DNA from: Penium margaritaceum
Taxonomy: Eukaryota; Streptophyta; Zygnematophyceae; Desmidiales; Peniaceae
DNA: 29,746 bases
Direction of reading: 5' to 3'
NCBI GenBank assembly: GCA_023375785.1
Contig: SZWC01002379.1
Span: 86,207-115,952 of the forward strand
In this document: positions 17,764 to 28,235 of the stretch, piece after piece
How the letters are laid out: every line of letters starts with the position of its first letter
How positions within the stretch are numbered: position 1 is the stretch's first letter
Notes under the pieces: model-generated
The model's input: only the letters and a program-made list of their open reading frames with translations
Database searches by the model: none
Told to the model about the DNA's origin: nothing
Program-made: the position numbers and the translations under genes

Positions 17764-18597
17764 CTAGAAGTCGTCGGGCTCGTCATCCCATTGTTCAGCA
17801 TACTCCTCCCAGCCATCCATGACTCATGCCTGTTGCTACTAACGTACAGTGTGCTCCTCCCACTCCCTCTACTATTGCGGGTCAGTGAAGTTTTCATTGT
17901 CTGCATGCTCCTCCTTGTCCGAATAACTCAAAACGTGCCGTTCAGGATTGTAGATCCCTTCTTGGGCAGAGTCGTATCCCGCTGCCTTGGGGTCGTACTC
18001 ATCGTTGTCCTTAGTGGCTATAATATGTCCTCGCGCCATTGCAGTTGCCACAACAGCTGCAAAGGCTGTAGCACCAACTCTTCTTGCAGTTGTACTTGTG
18101 ACCATGCTTCGTGCCTACCCTGCCCATCCCCAGCCTGCACCAATGCCCAAGACACTGGTGCCTGGGTTGTCATCCAAAAGCAAAACAATGGTGTCTGGTA
18201 CTGTGCCTGCAATCGGTGTTGCTGCTACGGTGGTGCGGGTGGGACCACTGGCAGTTGCAACAACTTTAGCTGTAGTTGCTGCAACCTGATTTCTTGCTTG
18301 GGTCTCAATTGGAGGCCACCACCCAGCATCTTTCTCCTTGAACTGCTTACAACGTGCAGTGAACTGAGCCTTTTCACTGTGTAGCCACCGGATAGTCATG
18401 GGGTTGGTGAGGGCATAGTCATCCACTGCTGCACGTGCTTCCGCCATGTCCCGGAATGATATCACAGGAGGAAAAGTTGGCTCAGCCTTCCTGCGCTTTG
18501 GAGCTTGACCCGATGCCTCATCGTTGGAGGAAGCTATGCAACGAAAATTGAGAGGTACAGTTTCAATGAGCACCGCAAAAACCACAACATAACACAA
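17764..18597 (-). pseudogene. MuDR-like transposase DNA-binding-domain remnant with six in-frame stops
   Basis: One minus-strand frame is protein-like from about 18530 to 17767. Its N-terminal part, with MAEARAAVDDYALTN and EKAQFTARCK, matches the pattern of the MuDR N-terminal DNA-binding domain (short helix, YA box, aromatic strand, conserved Cys). An Ala/Thr-rich middle and an acidic C-terminus (DGWEEYAEQWDDEPDDF) follow. The frame is interrupted by TAG at 18115, 17872, 17869, 17839 and 17836, and by TGA at 17824, then closes at TAG 17764-17766. All interruptions keep phase. The catalytic transposase core is absent. A splice acceptor at about 18534 could mark the true exon start. The MuDR assignment rests on a short match; it could be a host gene using the same domain. 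Confidence 0.5.
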
Positions 18598-18914
18598 GAA
18601 GAAGACAGGACAAAGTTTTTACCAGTAGCATGACTCGGGCAAGACAGCGTGAGGGTGTCTCTTGCTTGCTCTCATGAAATGAGGAGCACTNGAGGAAAAG
18701 TTGGCTCAGCCTTCCTGCGCTTTGGAGCTTGACCCGATGCCTCATCGTTGGAGGAAGCTATGCAACGAAAATTGAGAGGTACAGTTTCAATGAGCACCGC
18801 AAAAACCACAACATAACACAAGAAGAAGACAGGACAAAGTTTTTACCAGTAGCATGACTCGGGCAAGACAGCGTGAGGGTGTCTCTTGCTTGCTCTCATG
18901 AAATGAGGAGCACT
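18468..18914. repeat. Exact 223-bp direct duplication around a single N (likely assembly artefact)
   Basis: 18468-18690 and 18692-18914 read identically base for base, separated only by the N at 18691. Every other repeat in this window has diverged. Identical copies meeting at an N are what an unmerged contig overlap looks like. The duplicated part covers the start of the MuDR-like frame. Confidence 0.85.
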
Positions 18915-18943
18915 TGAGCACGTTGCTCGTGCTCAAAGTGCTC
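18908..18943. repeat. 15-bp hairpin at the edge of the duplication
   Basis: GAGCACTTGAGCACG (18908-18922), a 5-nt loop, then its reverse complement with one extra A (18928-18943). The duplication ends inside this stem. Confidence 0.8.
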
Positions 18944-18944
18944 A

Positions 18945-19604
18945 TCATACACCAGGTTTTGGGTGGATGGGGATTGAGACACGATACCTATCTTGTTGAG
19001 CTATGGGCGTGTCAGTCCACTTGGTACAGAAACCCGAGGAACGTTGGATGACCTGTGCCCACGGGAGGTTGTCCAGTGTAATTGAACAGCCATAACGGTC
19101 AAAATGGGTACATTGTATGTAAAAATGAACGTAAATCGATGACGTATCCATGCTCACCGGGCTCAGGGGCGGTAGCGTCCTTGTCCATTGTGTGCGATAG
19201 CCTACTGAGCTGGGTTTCCCAGAACCATGACAGGACATTGGACCTTGCTGTAGACAGCGGTGGACAACAGGGTCCAATGCGAGATTCCAGGACACCCTCA
19301 AGAGGACATCCAAAGGCGACGGGCTTGCCACCGGCCGTTGGCATGGTGGGTGCATGGTCCACAAAATAGACATCGTGGCGCGTGTTCGCGGGGGTTGTTC
19401 ATTTCCCACCCAAGTCAACCAATAACATGAACGGCCAGGTACATCCCTGCTACTCATGCAACACAATGTCCATGCATCAAACGTCATGCAAAGGACGACC
19501 TTGTGAACATTGGACAGAAAAAATAAGACGACGTTGACAGTCTCGCGGATGCTGACAACAACGGCCAAGGTGTCAACCGGAGGTACTACAGTTTTTTGTT
19601 GCAA
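18945..19604 (-). CDS. Long open frame, unidentified (219 codons)
   Basis: The frame opens MQQKTVVPPVDTLAVVV and is uninterrupted to 18945. It is Cys-, Trp- and Pro-containing but has no motif I recognise. A second minus-strand frame (19099-19362) and a plus-strand frame (19082-19369) are open over the same part, which weakens the case. It is listed because its length is unusual for the local composition; a chance frame is at least as likely. Confidence 0.15.
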   Translation of the reverse strand: MQQKTVVPPVDTLAVVVSIRETVNVVLFFLSNVHKVVLCMTFDAWTLCCMSSRDVPGRSCYWLTWVGNEQPPRTRATMSILWTMHPPCQRPVASPSPLDVLLRVSWNLALDPVVHRCLQQGPMSCHGSGKPSSVGYRTQWTRTLPPLSPVSMDTSSIYVHFYIQCTHFDRYGCSITLDNLPWAQVIQRSSGFCTKWTDTPIAQQDRYRVSIPIHPKPGV

Positions 19605-20094
19605 CTTCCAATGTCGAGGACGGTCTCATACGAAAGCATTATGCCGGGAATAAATCCGCTAGACTCTGTCTGGCGGATTTGTGAATACAGGACGGTTGTC
19701 CCCTAGCAATAGAACGGCGTTTTGGTGGGGTAACATTCATATTACACAATGACGACAAAATGATCGGACTGTCATTTCACCTCGCTTAAGCAACGTTCTT
19801 TTGGTGCGTGCTGCTATCGTACAACGGACACCTCCAGTTACCGGATCTGCACATGAAAGAAAACAATGCAAAATTTAATCACCACATGTCCACTGCTTTT
19901 AAGTATGTCCGCCATACCCGTATGGCAAAGTAATGTTCAGTGTACTGGACATGGCGTGGATATCGATGACTAGTGTGGATATGGTGTTCTCATTTTGTAA
20001 TGTTATGGATATGGCGGACATAAATTTCCGCTTGTGGATACGGGAGGGTCCGCAATTCACGGTCGTGGATATCCAGGCTATTTTGCCCGAGGGG
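19605..20094. repeat. Spacer with an imperfect foldback (possible MITE)
   Basis: TATGTCCGCCATA (19904-19916) and its exact reverse complement (20010-20022) are 93 bp apart. The similarity extends imperfectly outward to about 35 bp per arm. Words of the type TGGATATGG recur between them. No target duplication could be fixed and no gene was seen. Confidence 0.4.
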
Positions 20095-20099
20095 AAACC

Positions 20100-20429
20100 T
20101 GTAGCAAACGAACAGGAAGCTTGGCCAACTGCGGTAGTTGAGGGTCTCCTACCCTCAACACATCCCATCTGTGACCCCACAGGCTAGGTCCAGTCCAAGC
20201 CACGCGGCTCACTGGCGCTACATTCCTCCCACGCAGGAGTGGACCCGCCCTCGGTGTCCATAATGGGTAATGAAACCTGTTGCTCTGATACCAAATGTAG
20301 CGAACGGACGGGAAGCTTGGCCCACTGGGCCAAAACCACGGTAGTTGAGGGTCTCCGGCCCTCGACTCATCCCATCCGTCGCCCCACAGACCATGTCTAG
20401 TCCAAGAAACGTGGCACACTAGCGCTAAA
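20100..20429 (-). mobile_element. TRIM element 2: miniature LTR retrotransposon in reverse orientation
   Basis: Direct repeats 20100-20222 (123 bp) and 20296-20429 (134 bp; the difference is an 11-bp indel near position 30) enclose 73 bp. On the minus strand the internal part starts two bases after the LTR with TGGTATCAGAGC (20293-20282) and ends in a purine tract (GTGGGAGGAA) touching the other LTR. Read on the minus strand, its LTR shares the GAGGG(T/C)CGGAGACCCTCAA hairpin and the GGTTTTGGCC(T/C)AGT block with TRIM 1, so the two belong to one family. Flanks AAACC and AAACG give only a weak target duplication. Confidence 0.82.
20282..20293 (-). other. Primer-binding site of TRIM 2
   Basis: The plus strand reads GCTCTGATACCA, the exact reverse complement of TGGTATCAGAGC. 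Confidence 0.88.
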
Positions 20430-20434
20430 AAAAC

Positions 20435-21246
20435 GTAGGTACTGAACGGGACACAACGTTCACATGTGAAGCTGGTAGCCCACTTCATTCCAACATTTCA
20501 TCTATTCCTATGTATTTTTTCATACAATCAGTCAACTTGCGACAGAACGATCTTGTAATTCCATGAAAAATCATTGAAACAACTACATTTCCCAAGCTAA
20601 TATCACTCAATTCTGGTTCATGGGGCACCTCAAATTCAACCTCAATACAAACCACATGCATGTACCTGAATCCATCAAAATAAATCTGATGATTTTTCTA
20701 TGTAGAAATTATTTCGGGACTACATTTCAATTTCATGATGGAGGGGGGGGGGGTGCTAGAGTTCAACCAAGGCCTCGAAACATTTAACTTTTTTTTGTGT
20801 GTGCAAAAGTGGCTAGTATATCATGCATTCAAAGCGTTGAGTGGTTGGCATTTGGTGCGGAGATCATCATACGTGTCACCAAACATCTCATGCTTGCTAA
20901 TCCTAGTAGAACCGCAGACCTGACGGCATTGGGCGAAAAGGATGTAAGCTTCTCTAGTAGGACCCAGTTTCAACCACTACCAATTGTTTCTCCCGTGCTC
21001 CTTATTAAATACAACAAAATCGATGCTACCTTCATTTCGTGTGCTAATATCTTGACATGAACCGCCAAAATGCCGTGTAGCAAGTGTAATATCTAGGTTC
21101 TGTAGAGAGTCCTCATTGGATTTTGCAAGATGGTGTCCAAATCTCATTGGAAAAATTTTCCCCTCCGCATCTCCCTGGGAAGAATTGTTGCTCGATATCT
21201 CACAGAGACAAATTCAAATGTCTGAGTCTTGGGTAACTAACCCATA
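20435..21246. other. Unassigned DNA between TRIM 2 and the gypsy element
   Basis: AT-richer sequence with a run of 11 G at 20743-20753. No gene, RNA or element boundary recognised. Confidence 0.5.
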
Positions 21247-21948
21247 TGTAACGGGTCGAGTCTCTAGCTCCTGCTCTGAAGTCATCGTCGGAGTTCGCAG
21301 AATGGCGTTCCCAGTCCGCGTTAGGGGTTTACCCCCTTCACAGGACTGAGGGGCAATCGTCATCAACGACCCAGAGCAGGGAGACTTGAATATCTTGAGT
21401 CTCCGGAGGCCCGTTTCCATTTTTAACCTTACCCTTGGTTTTGGGACCCAAACCGGGGGCTTTTGCCTCGAACTTGTGTGTTCGCACAAGCAATTTCGTT
21501 TATTTTATGTCAAAGTGCATCGTAAATGGACTTCGATTTACATTTTGCCGTCCTGGCGCAAAATCGTCACGTACAAGGCACGTTGGCGATTTCGCGCCAG
21601 TCCTTTCGTCTTCACCCTTGCTCCCCATATCCCTCGTCAACGCTTGCTTGCTTGCAAGGAGGGCGAGGGGGGGCGAGGGCATGAGACCACGAGGCCTCAC
21701 CCTCAAAACCTCGTGGCCCCTCAGCCACCAATTGGGCTGAGGCCGCGATCGGCGGCTGGCGGCTGGCCGGCCAGTGGCCAACCGGTCGCTTGGCCGGCCG
21801 GCCGCCAGCCGTCTAGCCGGCCGACAGCGAGCTGGCCGGCGGCCAGCGAATTGCTGGCCGCCAGCCAGCCCTCGTTGACGCGAGGGGTGGTGCGCAACCA
21901 CCCCTTGCTTCAGCAAGGAGGGAGGGCCGAACCGGCCCTCCCGCTACA
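21247..21948 (-). repeat. 3' LTR of the gypsy element
   Basis: 702 bp, bounded TG...CA on the plus strand (TGTAACGG to CGCTACA). It contains ten GGCC cores in about 100 bp (21760-21865) and four consecutive hairpins at 21869-21942. An inverted pair TGGCGCAAAATCG / CGATTTCGCGCCA occurs at about 21555-21600. Confidence 0.93.
21869..21942. repeat. Four consecutive hairpins near the start of the gypsy LTR
   Basis: Stems CCCTCG (21869-21886), GGGGTGG (21884-21904), CCTTGC (21903-21918) and GGGAGGGCC (21920-21942), each followed after a 4-7 nt loop by its exact complement; the first three overlap by 2-3 bases. On the element's own strand this is the first 80 bp of the LTR (U3). Confidence 0.85.
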
Positions 21949-21960
21949 TTCCTCCCCACT
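21949..21960 (-). other. Polypurine tract of the gypsy element
   Basis: Reads AGTGGGGAGGAA on the minus strand and touches the 3' LTR. Confidence 0.85.
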
Positions 21961-22236
21961 TCTTATGAACTATCCCGGTTCATGAACAAAAAGTAGGATT
22001 GCCAGTCAGTGAGTCATCAACATTGTGAAAGGAAGTTAACAATTTCAATTACCAACTAGACATGAACACGTGCATGGTACTTAGACCTAAGCTGTGGCTT
22101 GTAGGTCAGCACAGCTAGCGGTCTCCACCCTTTAGGGCACAGCGTCCATGCGACAACCATGTTGGGCGTCCCCAACCTCCTATGGTCGCCGTCCATGAAT
22201 GTTGCCATGTGGGAATGTTGTTCACATTTTCCGCAT
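21961..22236. other. Gypsy 3' untranslated segment
   Basis: Lies between the probable end of pol (TGA 22237-22239 on the minus strand) and the purine tract. No coding signal. Confidence 0.6.
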
Positions 22237-25200
22237 TCAGGTGGTACCTCCTACCACGCGTCGATCTGTGCGAGCTGCAAGCTCGCTCCAGTACTCATTG
22301 ACCACCCCTGTGGGCAACCAAGATTCAAGCTCCCATGAGTTATGTTTAGGTCCACAACCGGCCAAATGAACGAGGTACTCCCTCACAACGTGCGGCCGAA
22401 GAGTATGCTCTCGGTGCTAGAGTAAGGGAAGGACATCGTATTGGCTATCGACAACAAGGACTAGTGGCAGTGGCTGAACGCTTCCGTCTACCGTGTATGG
22501 AGCCAGTAGGCTCACATGAAACACGTCATGTATCTTCATACTCGGCGGAAGTAGCAATCGGTATGCCACTGACCCGATGCGTGCCACAATGGGAAACAAC
22601 CCAATCCACTTCGGTCGAAGTTTTCCTGCCCTTGGCGACCTCAGCTGATGGTTTTTAGTGCTAAGCAGCACTTTGTCACCAATGTCAAACGAGACCTCCC
22701 GGCGACCTTTGTCGGCATATGCCTTTTGTCGCTATCGAGCTGCTTGAAGGTGACCTTTCGCCTTCTGTAACAAGGAGGCGATGCGCTCAGCAAAGGCTTG
22801 AGCGGAAGGAACTTGCCCTCCTGAACTCCCCCTCTTCACCAATGAAGAGGGTACCACTAGATGCCGACCATTGTTCAACACAAACGGTGTGAGCTGTGTT
22901 GACTCGTTCACCGAGTTGTTCACCGCAAACTCTGCCGGTGGTAAGAATTTGTCCTAATCATGCATGGCAGGGTCCACGTACATGGGGAGCATGTTCTCCA
23001 GAGTGCGATTCATATGCTCCGTTTGTCTGTCAGTTTGAGGGTGAAATGCTGTCGACATTTGCGACTCACTACCGAAGTACTCGTGCATCTTTTGCCAAAA
23101 CTTACTGGAAAAGTTTTGATCTCGATCAGAGATAATGCGCAATGGCAAGCCGTGGTACTTTACGACACCTTCAAAGAAGAGACGAGCGGTCTCCTCTGCG
23201 TTCACGTCAGTGGTTGTAGGAATAAAGTGTGTCATCTTCGTCAAAAGTTCCACGACCACTAGTATTGCATAGTGGCCATGGACCGTTTCCGGAAGACCAG
23301 TAATGAAGTCCATGCTGACGCACTCCCATGGAGTCCTAGGAATGGGAAGCTGTTGGAGAAGTCCAGCAGGCTTCTTGTTGCTAGCCTTATTCCGAAGACA
23401 TGGGTCGCATGTCATGTAATACTTACGGACATGGACACTCCATCATGGCCACCAATAGTGGTCTGAGAGTGCTTGTCCGGTCTTTCAGGGTCCCACTGGA
23501 CCTGCGACTGACGGGTCGCGGAACTGGGAGATAACCTTTGCTCGAAGGTCTCCCGAGTTTGGCACAACAACTTGTTCTCCGTGCCAAAAGATTCCCGCGG
23601 CCTCCACCAAGCCGTGCTTGTCTAGGTTTCAAGTGTCTTGAAACCAAGAATCCACACAGTATCCCATCTGGATCCTATTTACAAAACCGTTGTAATGGAT
23701 AATCTCTCGTGGTGGTTGCCGTAGAGGTGTAGGGGGGTCTGGTGATTGTACTATTGCTGTCGCAAGGGCTATAAAACACCCACTGACCTTGGTGCTTGCT
23801 TTTATTTCCATAGGCTGTCAGCTCAGTGGATCGGCCATATTGATGCGTCCTGGTTGATATTCCCATGTGAACAAAAATCGGCTCAGGTATTTGCTCCAAC
23901 GCGCCTGTCGCGTCGATAGGTTCAGTTGCATTTGGAAAAGCACCAATGGATTATGGTCGGTCACGACGGTCATACAACCTTCAGCACCCTCGAGGTAACA
24001 AAGCCACATCTTGAAAGTATGTACTACCGTAAGGAGCTCTTGATCCCCAGTCGTGTACGGCGTTTCCGCAGGGATGAGCTTCCGGCTGTCATACGCAACT
24101 GGGTGACCGTTCTGCATGAGGACGGCTCCGAGTCCTACTACTGACGCATCACATCGAACCTCCCACGGTTGCAATGGATCCGGAAGAGCTAGGATGGGCA
24201 CCGTGGATAGAACCTCTTTGACTTTGAGAAAAGCGTTCTCGTAATCAGATGTCCATTCCCAACGCACGTCTTTTCGCGTGAGCTTGGTTAGCGGTGCTAC
24301 CAGGGTTGAATACCCTTGCATAAACCGTCGAAAGTAGTTTGCAAGGCCGAGGAAAGACCGAATCGGCCCAACATTTTTGGGACGTGGCCAGTCTACCACA
24401 ACTTGGACCTTTTGTGGGTCAGCACGGATGACGTCCTTGCCAACGATGTGTCCAAGGTATTCGAGCTCATCTTGTGCAAACTTGCACTTGCTCACTTTTG
24501 CACAGAACTTCTGCTCCCGAAGGATTACGAGAACTTCGCATAGATATTCTATGTGCTCTTCCATTTTTTTTGGAGAAAACCAGGATGTTGTCCAGGTAAA
24601 CCAAGACAAACTGCCTGAGTTGCTTGGCGAACGTTCGGTTCATTCCTCCTTGGAAGGTTGCTGGGACATTTGTAAGCCCGAACTAGAACACTCGGAACTG
24701 ATACTATCCCATGTGCATTCGAAACACGGTTTTGGGCACATCATCTTCCGTGATGCGGATTTGATGGTACCATTGAGACAAATCCAAGGACGAAATACCT
24801 TTGCGCCTTGGAGTTGGTCTAAAAGGTCCTCAATCCACGGTGAGGGGAATCGATTTTTCATCGTCAGCTTGTTCAACGCCCGGTAATCCACGCACATGCG
24901 TAAACCACCGTCCTTTTTGTTCACAAAAAGGATCGGCGCACCATACAGCGAGCTATTGGGCTCGATCCACCCTTTTGCATGGTACCATTTGATTTGGCGT
25001 TCGGCCTCTCGCCTTTCTGCTGGACCAAGGCGATACATGGGTCTGAACGGAGGAGTCGCCTCCGATTGCAGTGGAATCATGTGGCCCATGTGTCTTTCTG
25101 GTGGAAGCCCGGCCGGTGGGTCTTGGAATACATCCGAGAACTCCGCCAATAGAGATCTGATCTCTTGTGGCGTGTCTTCCTTCACGTTGTCCTCCACTTT

Positions 25201-26163
25201 CTGCAGCTGAGCCAAGAAGTATCGACAACCTTGTCGAATGCGTCTCTTGACCTGCATCACAGACAAGCTGGCATGGACTTTGCGTCGGGTCGGTGATCAT
25301 TCCGTACTTAGGATCAACATAAAGTGACGTTGTCCCTTTCGGATGATAAAGTGCTTTGATTCAAAGCACATTAGAGCCTTGTTGTCATGGAGCCATGGAT
25401 CGCCTAACACCACGTAAAACGGGTCAAGAAGGTTGAGTACCTTCAACGTGACACTCTGTGTGTAACCTTGAATACAATTTTTTGCTTCTCAAGTACCGAT
25501 CACGGGTACCGTACGGTTGTCATCGACAACAACTGCGCCATTTGATGGCTCGTACTTCATGCCAACCTGTCAGGTAAAGCCAAGGCTAACAAAAGAGTCA
25601 TATCCTCTAGTGTTAGTAAGTACGTTTACGGGAGCACCAGCTAGGTGTCCTTTGAACTACATCGTCATGTTGCCTCCACTCTTTCGAGTGAATAGGCTCG
25701 ATGATAGCAAGCTGAGTTTGTGATAAACATGGAATCTGTGCGACGGACGTCGTAACTCCCATGATTCACCCACTCGAGTCTACATCTTGTGGGCACGTGT
25801 GAATTCGGCTAGCACCATCCAGTCTTTAAAATTGACTGGGTCGAAATCGTCGACTAAAGGTACTACGAACGTGATTGAACTCATTGCTTTGAGGGCGTTT
25901 GCTTCAATCACTGCGTCACACAACTCTTGCACAGTGGTCGGTGTCGCCACCACTAAGCATATAGTATCATGCATCTTGTCTGGAGATGCAAGGTTAAGTG
26001 GGCAATGCCGGTGAGCAAGTGTAGAATGCGGTTCAACAAGAGGAGAGAAAACAGCAGAGAAATTTGAACTCGTCAAAAACTCAAATTGTTTAACATCCTC
26101 ATCTGAAAACATGAACCCACACTCGTGATCCCGTTCTACCCTTGAGTGGTCCCCACTAATGTT
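22237..26163 (-). pseudogene. Gypsy pol (protease, RT, RNase H, integrase, chromodomain), multiply broken
   Basis: The main minus-strand frame runs from about 26163 to TGA 22237. The protease active-site triad, normally DTG, reads NTR at 25614-25606. RT has CVDYRALNKL, then a one-base loss in an A run on the plus strand (24793-24795). The next part continues in another phase with two TAGs and the catalytic YLDD changed to YLDN (24598-24587), and a T8 homopolymer (24564-24571) restores phase. RNase H follows (about 24200-23820). The integrase core is at about 23330-22957 with MDF, SDRD and TEHMNRTLE holding the DDE residues. Downstream is the GPKHNSWELESWLP block (about 22300-22380), which resembles a chromodomain. 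Main-frame stops begin at 25780, 25657, 25570, 25489, 25297, 23818, 23629, 23485, 23443, 22954, 22732 and 22417. The chromodomain lies beyond the 22417 stop. Confidence 0.92.
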
Positions 26164-26165
26164 AC

Positions 26166-28235
26166 TCAGGGATGGGGAAAACCCGCCCCACGACCATGTC
26201 CGTTACCACGGCCGGGCCCATTGCCACGACCGCGACCCTGTCCACGGCCCTGTCCGCGGCCTCCTGCTGCACCATCCCAACGAGGTGCTACTACTGCAGC
26301 TAACGCCGCAACCTCTTGTCCACCACAAGCAGCCTTAGGGAACTGAGCCCTAATGTCGCCCGGCTGCATGCAGTTGTGGCAGAGCCCTTCGTAGAAGGAT
26401 GCATTGCGATGCTCACGCGCCGCCTACAGCTCATCATTCTCGCGGTTGTGCTTGTTGTTGGGGCCCTTGTATCCACTAGCCTTCTTGGCTGGAGGGTTTG
26501 CAAGCTGCTTGCCCTTGGCCCTGCCTTGCTGTCCAGCTGACCCACCAGCCCCTGCAGCGTCCATGGGCATGTTGCGGCCTTGCTGTGCACGCGCGTTTGG
26601 CCGTGCATCAGAGTAGTGCTTCGGGTTCGCCGAATACACTTCGCTCATGTAGTCACGCAACGCCCTCTAGTTTGTCCAAGCTTGGCCAGTGGCTGTCGTG
26701 GTGGTTTTGTCCTTCAGCTTCTCGCTGGCGAGACCGTCACGCAAGTACTCCAGCAGCATGCATTCCAGGTACTTAAAGGTCTGCGTCCCATCGCCCTCGG
26801 TGAAGCTTTCGGCTCCCTCCACGAGTGCGGCAAACTCGTTCAAGTAGGATTCGATCGAGCTGCCCAGCTGCCTGAAGTCCTTGATCTTATGGAAGACGCG
26901 CTGCGTCTCCTTACATTGGGTGCACTTCTTGCACATGATCGCGCAGAAGGCCTCCCACGGCATGGACTGCCACTCGAGATGCGGTTGCTGCGCAGTCCAC
27001 TCCTTGACCACATACTTAAAGAGTTTGTCTTCAAGTCGCGTCGTGACAAGGTCGCCCCACAGGCTGAGTGGAGCCTTGTGCACACGTAGAACGTGCTCCA
27101 TGCGGTTCAGCCAGTCGGTCAGCTTCACGCTCTTTTGGAAGATCTCCACACTGTGGAGGAAGGATGTGTTCATGACCGACCCCGAAGACGTCGAGGTAGG
27201 CAAGTCGTCGCTATCACTGGTAGTGGCATCCGCAACTGCGGCACGTTGCACTTGCTGCTGCATCCGCACCTGGGTCACGCTCTGCAACGCCTTGTCAAGG
27301 TCTTTGCATCGGTGGCTTGCCTCATGGGCGGCCAGGCACTGCAGCTGGTGATCACGATCATGGTTCGTGATGCTCTACCCGACGTGGGCCAGTAAGTTGG
27401 CAAACGCGAACTTGAGCTCTGATGTCGCCAGAGCATCGGCGATAGCCTCCAGGGCCTCGCGCTTTTTGTGCACCCTTAACCACTACAGGAGGGTACGGTT
27501 CGCGTAAACGCCTCCGAGGAGTCCCACCTTTCAGAGGAGACTGTCGTTAGCGACGACGCTCGAGTGGGCGCTGCCTTGCCCCATTGCGGCGACATTGTAG
27601 GAAGGGGGGTCCGCCCCCATTCCTCCGAGTGGTGCCGTATCTCCACTGTCGGTGGTGACCCTCAGTCGGCCTGCCGCCTCGGCAGCAAACTCCGCGAGCC
27701 TACGACGGTCATCGCGAATTGCCTTCGTGGCGTCGTCATACGGCTCGTTCTCGCGGGAACTCCCCGTGTGGCTGCCTTTAGCGCCCTTGCTGCTCTCGGC
27801 AGTCTCGCTGCTGTCAGCAACTTCAAGCTATGCGGCAGGCACCTTGCCCTTCTCGAGCAATCGGCTTGAGTTTGCCGCACGACGATGACGATGGTCGCAA
27901 TCCTCGACGCCTTCGCCATCGTCGGCGTCGTGCTCTTAGTCGGGGTCCTCCTCCGGGGGATCCTCCTCCATCGCGTTGTCCGTCGCGTGGGGGTCACCCA
28001 CGTGCGCGCCGACGTGCTCGTCGAGTAGCTTTTTGGCCTCTGCACGCTTCTTGGTATCGCCGAGGTTGGCGTCGGTTGCCTTCGGCAGTATGGTTGCCTT
28101 TGGCGGTACGGTTGTTTTTGGGTTGGCAACCGTGCTCACGGTGGCGGCTCCCAAAATTTGGAGTCTGCCAAGAGCTCGTGGTGAGGCCGTCACCACCTTG
28201 CCCTTGTTGATCTTGGACGGTCCGGCACTTGCCAT
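26166..28235 (-). pseudogene. Gypsy gag with seven internal stops
   Basis: One minus-strand frame from ATG 28235 to TGA 26166. The N-terminus is acidic and Lys-rich. The capsid-like core (27287-26670) includes WLNRMEHVLRVHK, WEAFCAIM and IESYLNEFAALV, typical of gypsy retrotransposon gag. The zinc knuckle, CHNCMQPGDIRAQF, has lost its His and its last Cys. A Gly/Arg-rich tail follows. In-frame stops start at 27936 (TAA), 27828, 27531 (TGA), 27483, 27375, 26667 and 26424 (TAG where not stated). No phase change is needed inside gag. Pol lies in another frame and overlaps the gag end, so either a frameshift signal or a later indel separates them. Confidence 0.88.

Noticed and set aside
26166..26369. 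Gly/Arg-rich protein as an independent RNA-binding gene
   Set aside because: It is in frame with gag, directly after the zinc knuckle, where nucleocapsid tails of this composition are expected.
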